Made by a program: the position numbers and the translations under genes
Shown here: piece by piece, positions 1 to 5,253 of the stretch
Position numbering within the stretch: position 1 is the first letter of the stretch
Layout of the letters: every line of letters begins with the position of its first letter
DNA from: Candidatus Rifleibacteriota bacterium
Lineage (GTDB): Bacteria > Riflebacteria > Ozemobacteria > Ozemobacterales > Ozemobacteraceae
DNA length: 5,851 nt
Assembly: GCA_029560455.1 (NCBI GenBank)
Contig: JAKQKW010000234.1
Location: forward strand, 1 to 5,851
Direction of reading: 5' to 3'
Notes under the pieces: model-generated
What the model saw: only the letters and a program-made list of their open reading frames with translations
What the model was told of the DNA's origin: nothing
Databases searched by the model: none

Positions 1-468
1 CGTTGCTGCAGTGTTGTTTGCGATTTCAGCTTCAGAAGGTTTGATCGGGTTCTTTTCGAAATACTGCTGATAAATGCGTTCGGCGCCGTTGCGCGGGTCG
101 ATTTTTGCCAGAATTCTTATTTTACCTGGTTTGCCGTATGAGCCCGATTCAAGCCGGGCAATGTTTTCTGGGGTGGCGGCGACACTGACAAAACCCATGG
201 TTTTCGGGTTCTTCTCAACCCAGGTGAAAAGAATGATTTTGCGTAAAGCCTGGTCGTCTTCGGCAAAGTCCATGACTTCGTTGATCAGCGACGAGCGGTC
301 GACGATCTTGTGCCGACGGATAAATTTCGCGCAACGCACTGCCAGTGGTTTGTTCGGCAACACCCAGTTGAGAAGGTCGGCATCGGCGGTGTCGTGGCAG
401 AGAAGCCTGAGAAAACTCAGGTCTTCAAGCAGTTTAGCAAAAACTGGTGCCCAGTAATCATCACCCAT
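1..468 (-). CDS. Uncharacterised protein, N-terminal 156 residues, coupled to mutS
   Basis: I do not recognise this protein. The frame is open from an ATG at 468 to the left edge (156 codons, no stop), so the C-terminus is missing. The ATG overlaps the last 8 bases of mutS, and a good Shine-Dalgarno (AAGGA, 477-481) lies 8 bases upstream inside mutS, which supports this start and suggests translational coupling. The visible part starts MGDDYWAPVF. Residues about 8-82 look mostly helical and fairly acidic (for example EVMDFAEDDQALRK, 64-77). Residues about 83-140 are more mixed, with Gly and Pro turns (SGSYGKPGKIRIL, 108-120) and an aromatic patch (RIYQQYFEKN, 131-140). No signal peptide, membrane segment, nucleotide-binding loop or metal site is visible, so it is probably cytoplasmic. 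Codon use resembles mutS. Its position suggests cotranscription with ruvB-mutS, but a repair role is only inference. That this is a real gene is likely; its function is unknown. Confidence 0.8.
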   Translation of the reverse strand, partial: MGDDYWAPVFAKLLEDLSFLRLLCHDTADADLLNWVLPNKPLAVRCAKFIRRHKIVDRSSLINEVMDFAEDDQALRKIILFTWVEKNPKTMGFVSVAATPENIARLESGSYGKPGKIRILAKIDPRNGAERIYQQYFEKNPIKPSEAEIANNTAAT

Positions 469-3085
469 TCGACATTTCCTTGAGGCGGCTGAGAATGTTG
501 AGAGCTTCGAGAGGCGTAATATTATTGACATCGACGCGGGCAACCGCCTCGATAATCTCGTTGCCAGGTGCGAACAGGCTCAACTGCTGCGGTTTGTGAG
601 CCCCGGGCGAGGTTCTCAGTGAGCGGGTGACCCGGTCGAGTTCTTCCTGTTCGGTTTTTTCGAGTTCGAAAAGAATTTCACGGGCGCGTTCGATAACATT
701 GGCCGGCAGTCCGGCGAGGCGCGCGACTTCGATACCGTATGACTTGCTGGCCGGGCCTTCGTGGATAGCGTGCAGGAAAACCATGTCGCCGGTCTTTTCG
801 TCGTGGCTGACCCCGACATTGAGGTTGAAAACCCCTTTGTGAACCGTGTCGAGGTCGGTGAGTTCGTGGTAGTGTGTTGCAAAAAGCGTTCTCGCGCCAA
901 TACTCAGGTTGATATGCTCTAAAATCGACCAGGCCAGCGACAGGCCGTCGAACGTCGAAGTGCCGCGCCCGATTTCGTCAAGGATCAGCAGACTTCTTTC
1001 GGAAGCGCTTTTGAGAATCGCCGAAGCTTCCATCATTTCGACCATGAAGGTTGACTGGCCGCGTACCAGATTGTCAGAAGCCCCGACTCTGGTAAAAATT
1101 CGGTCGACCACACCAATTTCGGCCTTTTCTGCCGGAACGAACGAGCCAACCTGCGCCATCAGCACAATCAGAGCCGCCTGTCGCAGATAGGTTGATTTAC
1201 CTGCCATATTGGGGCCGGTAATGATGGCCTGGCGGCGTTCGCCGTCGAGTCGCAGATCGTTCGGGTGAAATTCACCACTGTCGAGAAATTTTTCGACGAC
1301 CGGGTGGCGGCCGGCAATGATGTTGATGCGGTTTTCGCTGTCGACAACCGGGCGGCAGCAGCGGGTTTCGCTTGCCAACTGCGCCAGAGAGCTTATTACG
1401 TCAGCCGAAGCGAGTGCTGTCGCGTTTTCCTTGATGGCCGGAATATCTTCTAATGCCCGTTTAACCAGGCCTTCATAAATATCTTTTTCGATGCCGGTCG
1501 ATTTTTCGCTGGCGGTGAAAACCTTGTTTTCGTAGTCTTTCAGTTCGGCGGTAATGAAACGCTCACCGGTCGTCAGAGTCTGCTTGCGCACATAGTTTTC
1601 GGGTGCCTGATCGGCGAGGCTTTTCGAAATTTCGATGAAAAAGCCGAAGACGCTGTTTTTGCGCACTTTGAGGGTTTTGATGCCGGTGCGCTGTCGTTCG
1701 GTTTCTTCGTAACGGCGCAGCCATTCGTCACCATCGCGAAGCAGGCCGCGCAATTCATCGAGTTCGGCATTGATGCCGCTTCTGATGACACCGCCATCGG
1801 TCAGCACTGCCGGCAGTTCGTCAAGCAGATGTGAGTCGATCAGGGCGGTGAGTTCCTGCAGGGGTTTGAAGCCTGCGGCCATCTGTTCTAGATCATGCTG
1901 CTGCAGCAGTTCGACGATCGCCGGAACCCGGCTCAGGCCAAGACTGAGAGCCTGAAGGTCACGCGGGTTGCGGCTGCCGAGCGAAATTTTACTCAGGGTT
2001 CTTTCGAGATCAGGGATGCCTTTGAGCAGTTCGCGAATTTCGGCAAGCAGCAGGGCGTCACCGACGAATTTTTCAACCATGTCGAGGCGCCGGTTGATGG
2101 CAGTCGGGTCGATCAGGGGCTTGAGCAGCCATTTTTTCAGCATGCGGGCCCCCATGCTTGTGCGGGTGCGGTTCAAAACATCGAAAAGAGTGCCGCCGAT
2201 GTTCTGGTTACGGCCATTTGGCAGCAGTTCAAGATTGCCGAGCGTCGCTTCGTCGAGAACCATGCCATCGCCGAGGCGGTAATCGCGTGGCAGGCCAAGA
2301 TGGCTGAGAGAGCAGCGCTGCGTATCGAGAAGATGGTCGGCGAGGATTCCGAGAGTTTTGAGCGAAAGTGCAGGCAGAGCGAGAAATCTCGCCTTGTGTT
2401 CTGAGGGGTAAAGATTGCACAGGGCTTCAACCGCTTCATTTTCGCTGATGCGCGTCGGGTGAATCTCGGCCTTCAGATGCTGCCAGGGGGCAGGCGAGGG
2501 CAGGGCACCGGCAGAATCGCTTAGGCAGAGAATTTCTCGCGGCATCAGGCGGGTGAATTCTTCAGGCAGCATGCTCATTTCGACCTGGTCACCGCTGGTA
2601 ATGATTACTTCGCCGGTGCTCAGCTCGACGGCGGCGAGGCAGAAACGGTCGTTGCTGCGGCCGAAGGCGGCAAGGTAGTTGTTGGTGTTTTCTTCGAGCA
2701 TCGTCGGGTCAGAAACGGTGCCGGGCGTGATGATTCTGACGACTTCGCGTTTTACCAGGCCTTTGGCCTTTTTGGGGTCTTCGACCTGCTCGCAGATCGC
2801 GACCGTGTAGCCGCGATGCACAAGCTTGGCGATGTAGCCGTCAATACTGTGATAAGGCACCCCGGCGAGCGGCACCGGGTTGCCGCTGCTCTTGCCGCGG
2901 GCGGTCAGGGTTATCTGCAGTTCCTGGGCGACGAGCACTGCATCTTCAAAAAAGGTTTCGTAGAAATCACCACAACGGAAAAGCAACACCGCATTAGGGT
3001 TTTCTGTCTTGATGTCTTTATATTGCTGCATCAACGGCGTCAGGCCGGCATCAGAGTTTTGTCGGGTTTCCACGTCGATATTCAC
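461..3085 (-). CDS. mutS: DNA mismatch repair protein MutS
   Basis: MutS binds base mismatches and small loops as a dimer and, with ATP, recruits MutL to start repair. The 874 residues are full length (E. coli MutS is 853). The mismatch-reading Phe-X-Glu is F41 and E43 in GDFYE (39-43). The connector domain covers about 140-270 and the lever and clamp about 275-580. The ATPase has Walker A GPNMAGKST (624-632), the signature segment about 666-684 (ending GQSTFMVEM), Walker B LLILDEIGRGTS (699-710, D703/E704) and the H-loop ATHYHEL (736-742). A beta-clamp binding motif QLSLF is at 834-838, followed by the C-terminal dimerisation helices (ITPLEALNIL, 856-865). The start is GTG at 3085, with GAGAG 8 bases upstream; codon 5 (GTG) is a less likely alternative. 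It lies 36 bases after ruvB and overlaps the next gene by 8 bases, so it is probably cotranscribed with both. All key residues are intact and mutL is not in view. Confidence 0.98.
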   Translation of the reverse strand: MNIDVETRQNSDAGLTPLMQQYKDIKTENPNAVLLFRCGDFYETFFEDAVLVAQELQITLTARGKSSGNPVPLAGVPYHSIDGYIAKLVHRGYTVAICEQVEDPKKAKGLVKREVVRIITPGTVSDPTMLEENTNNYLAAFGRSNDRFCLAAVELSTGEVIITSGDQVEMSMLPEEFTRLMPREILCLSDSAGALPSPAPWQHLKAEIHPTRISENEAVEALCNLYPSEHKARFLALPALSLKTLGILADHLLDTQRCSLSHLGLPRDYRLGDGMVLDEATLGNLELLPNGRNQNIGGTLFDVLNRTRTSMGARMLKKWLLKPLIDPTAINRRLDMVEKFVGDALLLAEIRELLKGIPDLERTLSKISLGSRNPRDLQALSLGLSRVPAIVELLQQHDLEQMAAGFKPLQELTALIDSHLLDELPAVLTDGGVIRSGINAELDELRGLLRDGDEWLRRYEETERQRTGIKTLKVRKNSVFGFFIEISKSLADQAPENYVRKQTLTTGERFITAELKDYENKVFTASEKSTGIEKDIYEGLVKRALEDIPAIKENATALASADVISSLAQLASETRCCRPVVDSENRINIIAGRHPVVEKFLDSGEFHPNDLRLDGERRQAIITGPNMAGKSTYLRQAALIVLMAQVGSFVPAEKAEIGVVDRIFTRVGASDNLVRGQSTFMVEMMEASAILKSASERSLLILDEIGRGTSTFDGLSLAWSILEHINLSIGARTLFATHYHELTDLDTVHKGVFNLNVGVSHDEKTGDMVFLHAIHEGPASKSYGIEVARLAGLPANVIERAREILFELEKTEQEELDRVTRSLRTSPGAHKPQQLSLFAPGNEIIEAVARVDVNNITPLEALNILSRLKEMSNG
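477..481 (-). promoter_or_regulatory. Ribosome binding site of the unknown gene
   Basis: The coding strand reads AAGGA here, 8 bases before the ATG at 468. It sits within the last codons of mutS. It decides the start of the downstream gene: no other in-frame start with comparable spacing is seen nearby. Confidence 0.65.
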
Positions 3086-3121
3086 GGCGGTTTCTCTCTT
3101 GTTTGAAATTGCTGGCAGTGC

Positions 3122-4237
3122 TTATTCGTCGAACCGCAGCTGGTTCTGGGTGACTGCCGGTTCTGGCGGGCGCATGCCGAGGTATTCCCAGGCGGCGCGG
3201 GTTGCAATGCGGCCGCGGCTGGTTCTGGCAATGAACCCGATCTGAATCAGAAAGCTCTCGTAGACGTCATAAATGGTGTCGGCTTCTTCGCCAACCGAGA
3301 CCGCGAGAGTGTCGAGACTGACGGGGCCGCCGTCGAAGCGACGCAGCAGAATGTCGAGAATTTTGCGGTCGATGTAATCGAGGCCCATGCGGTCGACCTG
3401 CAGCATCTGCATGCCGGTCTCGACGGTTGGCAGATCGACTGAGCTGCACCTGTTAACCTGTGCCACATCACGCATGCGTTTGAACATACGTATGGCAACG
3501 CGCGGGGTGCCGCGGGCGCGGCGGGCAATTTCGTGGGCCGCTTCAGGAGTGACCGGGTATTGCAGCTTTGCGGCAACCGATTCAATCAGTCGCGTGAGTT
3601 CTTCGTTGGTATAGTAATCGATGCGCGAAACCACACCAAATCTGGTGCGCAGCGGTGCCGAGACATCGCCTTCGCGGGTGGTGGCCCCGACCAGGGTAAA
3701 CGGCTGCACCTTCATACGCAGACTTCTGGCGGTCGGCCCTTTGCCGATCAGCACGTCGAAGTGGTAGTCTTCCATGGCCGGGTAGAGCACTTCTTCAACG
3801 TTTTTGCTGAGGCGGTGAATTTCGTCGATAAAAAGAACGTCACCCTGACGCAGCCCGGTCAGCAGAGCTGCGACATCACCGGCACGGTTGAGAACCGGAC
3901 CCGAAGTGATACGAATCTGCACACCCATCTCAGCGGCAATGACGTTGGCAAGAGTCGTCTTGCCAAGCCCTGGCGGGCCAAGCAGCAGGGTGTGATCGAG
4001 TGGTTCACCGCGTTCTCTGGCGGCGGCGATAAAGACGCGCAATTTGTCGACGATTGCCGACTGGCCGATGAATTCGTTAAATTTGCGGGGGCGCAGACTC
4101 GGCAGCAGAATTTCTTCATCGCCGGGAAGCGGCGTGCGTGCCAGAATTGAACCCTCTTCGCCTTCTTCGGCAAGATTGTCTTCAGAGATTAATTCGTCGA
4201 CTTCGTCGCGCAGATTTTTCTTTCGCATATTCTTCAC
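3122..4237 (-). CDS. ruvB: Holliday junction branch migration ATPase RuvB
   Basis: RuvB is the hexameric AAA+ motor that, with RuvA, drives branch migration of Holliday junctions in the cytoplasm. Numbered from the GTG at 4237 (371 residues): Walker A GPPGLGKTT (87-95), Walker B LFIDEIHRL (135-143), sensor 1 GATTR (184-188), arginine-finger segment PLRTRFG (195-201), sensor 2 ARGTPR (241-246), and a C-terminal winged-helix domain with RGRIAT (341-346). The start is uncertain: an in-frame ATG at 4228 would remove three residues, and neither has a strong Shine-Dalgarno. The protein is longer than E. coli RuvB (336), mainly through an acidic N-terminal extension of about 20 residues before the LRP motif at 48-50. 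The tail ends TQNQLRFDE, which contains a QxxLxF-type candidate clamp motif (364-369). Several usually conserved positions differ (I249 after RVA, S307, S328, S340), so this is a somewhat divergent but apparently functional RuvB. It is 307 bases from ruvA and 36 from mutS. Confidence 0.97.
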   Translation of the reverse strand: MKNMRKKNLRDEVDELISEDNLAEEGEEGSILARTPLPGDEEILLPSLRPRKFNEFIGQSAIVDKLRVFIAAARERGEPLDHTLLLGPPGLGKTTLANVIAAEMGVQIRITSGPVLNRAGDVAALLTGLRQGDVLFIDEIHRLSKNVEEVLYPAMEDYHFDVLIGKGPTARSLRMKVQPFTLVGATTREGDVSAPLRTRFGVVSRIDYYTNEELTRLIESVAAKLQYPVTPEAAHEIARRARGTPRVAIRMFKRMRDVAQVNRCSSVDLPTVETGMQMLQVDRMGLDYIDRKILDILLRRFDGGPVSLDTLAVSVGEEADTIYDVYESFLIQIGFIARTSRGRIATRAAWEYLGMRPPEPAVTQNQLRFDE

Positions 4238-4255
4238 TTCAGCATTTCAAATTGA

Positions 4256-4261
4256 ATTGTA
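4256..4261 (-). promoter_or_regulatory. Possible -10 element upstream of ruvB
   Basis: The coding strand reads TACAAT, five of six matches to the sigma-70 -10 consensus, about 20 bases before the ruvB start. No good -35 hexamer lies 16-18 bases further upstream, so this rests on one hexamer in an AT-rich gap. A second partial signal is TTGACC on the coding strand at 4332-4327, without a good partner -10. Either could give ruvB-mutS its own promoter. Confidence 0.2.
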
Positions 4262-4334
4262 CCCGCCCATGATATCAGAAAAGCCTACCACGTGAACAGT
4301 GAATAGTCGGGTAAGCAGTAATTCTCGGTCAATG

Positions 4335-4355
4335 CTATAAATTTCTATAGTAGAA
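4335..4355. repeat. Overlapping AT-rich palindromes
   Basis: Two short inverted repeats overlap: CTATA-6-TATAG (4335-4350) and TTCTA-3-TAGAA (4343-4355). The second is a compact near-perfect dyad that could be an operator half-site pair or part of a promoter, since the coding strand reads TACTAT at 4352-4347. No matching -35 is seen. Short AT-rich dyads arise easily by chance, so function is uncertain. Confidence 0.4.
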
Positions 4356-4371
4356 TTGCGAGGCGAGAAGA

Positions 4372-4430
4372 CGGGATTGCTTTTTCGGAAGCTTGTGAGC
4401 GAAGCGAATCGCTGGAGAAAAAGCAACCCG
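4372..4430. repeat. Long imperfect inverted repeat (stem-loop)
   Basis: The left arm CGGGATTGCTTTTTC (4372-4386) pairs with the right arm GAAAAAGCAACCCG (4417-4430), giving 14 base pairs with one bulged A at 4376. The 30-base loop can form a further 5-bp hairpin (AGCGA with TCGCT, within 4398-4413). No T-run follows on either strand, so it does not look like an ordinary terminator. It could be an RNA-processing or stability element between ruvA and ruvB, or an interspersed palindromic or MITE-like repeat. The pairing is directly visible; the role is unknown. Confidence 0.7.
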
Positions 4431-4544
4431 GCTGATAGGCCGAAGCTGCCCCTTTTAAAAGATAACCTGTTAAACACAAGTGGCTTTTGATACTAGTTAC
4501 AAAACTCACCGAGGATTGCTGTCGGGTGCGGGCTATTTGCTGTA

Positions 4545-5150
4545 TCAGCTGAAGGCGCGCAGAACCTTCTCGATGATGTCTTCGATTGTGGCATCCGGCG
4601 CAAAATCGCGGCCAAGCTTTTTGAAGCACTGGGTGATTTCCTTGCTTGTGTAGCCGAGGTTTTCAAGTGCTTCGCGCACGTCGGCTTCAAACGGAATGCC
4701 GGTGCCGGCCTCTTTTTCGGCCGCCGGGGTAACAGCACCGATGCCGAGTTTGGCTATGGTTTCTTTCAATTCGACTATCAGGCGCGAGGCGAGTTTGGGA
4801 CCAACGCCCTTCAGAGAAGTGAGCCGGGCCTGATCTTCACTCAGAATCATTGTGGCCAGGGCTTCTGGAGTCGTGGCAGACATGATATTCAGGGCCAGTT
4901 TCGGGCCGACCTTGTTAACCTGATTGAGAACTCTGAACAGCTGCCGTTCATCTTCGCTGGCGAAGCCGAAAAGCTGTGGACCTTCTTCGCGCCAGTGAAG
5001 ATGGCAGAGCAGATTGACCTGCAGGCCCTTTTCCGGGAGCTGACGGCTGGTAGAGAAGGGCACAAGAATTTCGAGGCCGATACCGCGCTGGTCGATAACG
5101 ACCCGGTGTGGTTGTTTGCTGTGGAGAATGCCGGTAACAAAATCAATCAT
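4545..5150 (-). CDS. ruvA: Holliday junction DNA-binding protein RuvA
   Basis: RuvA binds four-way junctions as a tetramer and loads RuvB rings on opposite arms. The protein has 201 residues, the usual family size (E. coli 203). Domain I, an OB fold, covers about 1-62 and carries the acidic pin at E55-E56 (WREEGPQLFGF, 53-63), which matches E55/D56 of E. coli RuvA. Domain II has two helix-hairpin-helix motifs, VNKVGPKLAL (78-87) and LKGVGPKLAS (113-122). A linker at about 141-155 leads to the RuvB-contacting domain III (about 156-201, with ADVREALENLGYT). The ATG at 5150 is supported by an SD 6 bases upstream and by N-terminal alignment to E. coli RuvA (MID versus MIG). It follows yebC by 103 bases that contain a terminator-like hairpin, and ruvC is not between them. 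All hallmark residues are present. Confidence 0.97.
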   Translation of the reverse strand: MIDFVTGILHSKQPHRVVIDQRGIGLEILVPFSTSRQLPEKGLQVNLLCHLHWREEGPQLFGFASEDERQLFRVLNQVNKVGPKLALNIMSATTPEALATMILSEDQARLTSLKGVGPKLASRLIVELKETIAKLGIGAVTPAAEKEAGTGIPFEADVREALENLGYTSKEITQCFKKLGRDFAPDATIEDIIEKVLRAFS

Positions 5151-5236
5151 GAGGTTTCCTGCTTAAAAAATGAGCTGCACCGGGCCGGCTGCTGGCTTGT
5201 GTTGCCGCTGCATCCGGCATGGTGCAGCCTGTTCAT
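5147..5236 (-). CDS. Possible 29-residue leader peptide ORF before ruvA
   Basis: A frame opens with ATG at 5236 and ends in TGA at 5149-5147, overlapping the ruvA start as ATGA. It would encode 29 residues beginning MNRLHHAGCS and ending FFKQETS. It runs through the whole terminator-like hairpin, so ribosomes translating it would open the stem and hand over to ruvA. A weak SD (AGG, 6 bases upstream of the ATG) is present. Against it: the other two frames across this GC-rich stretch are also largely open, the peptide resembles nothing I know, and 29 codons can stay open by chance. This is a hypothesis, not a confident gene. Confidence 0.2.
   Translation of the reverse strand: MNRLHHAGCSGNTSQQPARCSSFFKQETS
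5157..5161 (-). promoter_or_regulatory. Ribosome binding site of ruvA
   Basis: The coding strand reads CAGGA, 6 bases before the ruvA ATG. It begins only 3 bases after the T-run of the upstream hairpin (T-run ends at 5165), so hairpin, termination point and ribosome site are packed together. This leaves no room for a promoter between terminator and ruvA. Confidence 0.65.
5165..5228 (-). terminator. Rho-independent terminator or attenuator between yebC and ruvA
   Basis: On the coding strand, the arm at 5228-5214 pairs with the arm at 5188-5174: 15 positions, 13 of them Watson-Crick, with two adjacent mismatches at 5219-5220 against 5182-5183. The stem is very GC-rich (GCTGCACC paired with GGTGCAGC at its base). 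Three bases after the stem come six T (5170-5165). This has the form of an intrinsic terminator, although the loop (25 bases) is longer than usual. An alternative pairing of GCTGC (5228-5224) with GCAGC (5210-5206) would exclude the terminator stem. The position directly before the ruvA RBS means it either ends the yebC transcript or attenuates ruvA. Confidence 0.6.
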
Positions 5237-5253
5237 ACGGGACCTGGGGCTGA

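Larger units (their letters stand above)
4238..4544 (-). other. Long ruvA-ruvB intergenic region, no convincing gene
   Basis: This gap of 307 bases separates two genes that usually touch or nearly touch. It is more AT-rich than its flanks. It contains a long imperfect inverted repeat (4372-4430), overlapping AT-rich palindromes (4335-4355), a small potential hairpin around 4429-4444 (CGGC paired with GCCG on the coding strand) and a possible -10 close to ruvB. A frame of 76 codons starting with GTG at 4477 stays open to 4247, but it has no Shine-Dalgarno and no recognisable protein character, so I treat the gap as noncoding. I see no tRNA cloverleaf, no recognisable riboswitch and no clear LexA box. 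Likely roles are an internal promoter with leader, or a remnant of a small repeat element. Confidence 0.6.

Noticed and set aside
74..457. 127-codon plus-strand frame near the left edge
   Set aside because: The minus-strand frame over the same bases is open to the window edge, has a good RBS coupled to mutS and codon use like its neighbours, so it is the better candidate.
1895..2404. 169-codon plus-strand frame opposite mutS
   Set aside because: Antisense to the MutS core domains, with no independent start signal or recognisable product.
3533..4150. 205-codon plus-strand frame opposite ruvB
   Set aside because: It lies entirely antisense to conserved RuvB motifs; its openness follows from the codon bias of ruvB.
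4372..4430. Intrinsic terminator of ruvA at the long inverted repeat
   Set aside because: The stem is not followed by a T-run on either strand; the T residues lie inside the stem arms.
4247..4477. 76-codon minus-strand frame filling the ruvA-ruvB gap
   Set aside because: It starts with GTG without a Shine-Dalgarno, much of it is made by the inverted repeat, and the product has no recognisable domain. It shows no similarity to RuvC that I can see.
4238..4544. LexA (SOS) box upstream of ruvB
   Set aside because: CTGT, GTTC and GAAC pieces occur, but no correctly spaced CTGT-N8-ACAG, GAAC-N4-GTTC or GTTC-N7-GTTC arrangement was found.
4345..4629. 94-codon minus-strand frame overlapping the end of ruvA
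   Set aside because: It is out of frame with ruvA over the conserved C-terminal domain and ends within the repeat region, so it is a shadow frame.
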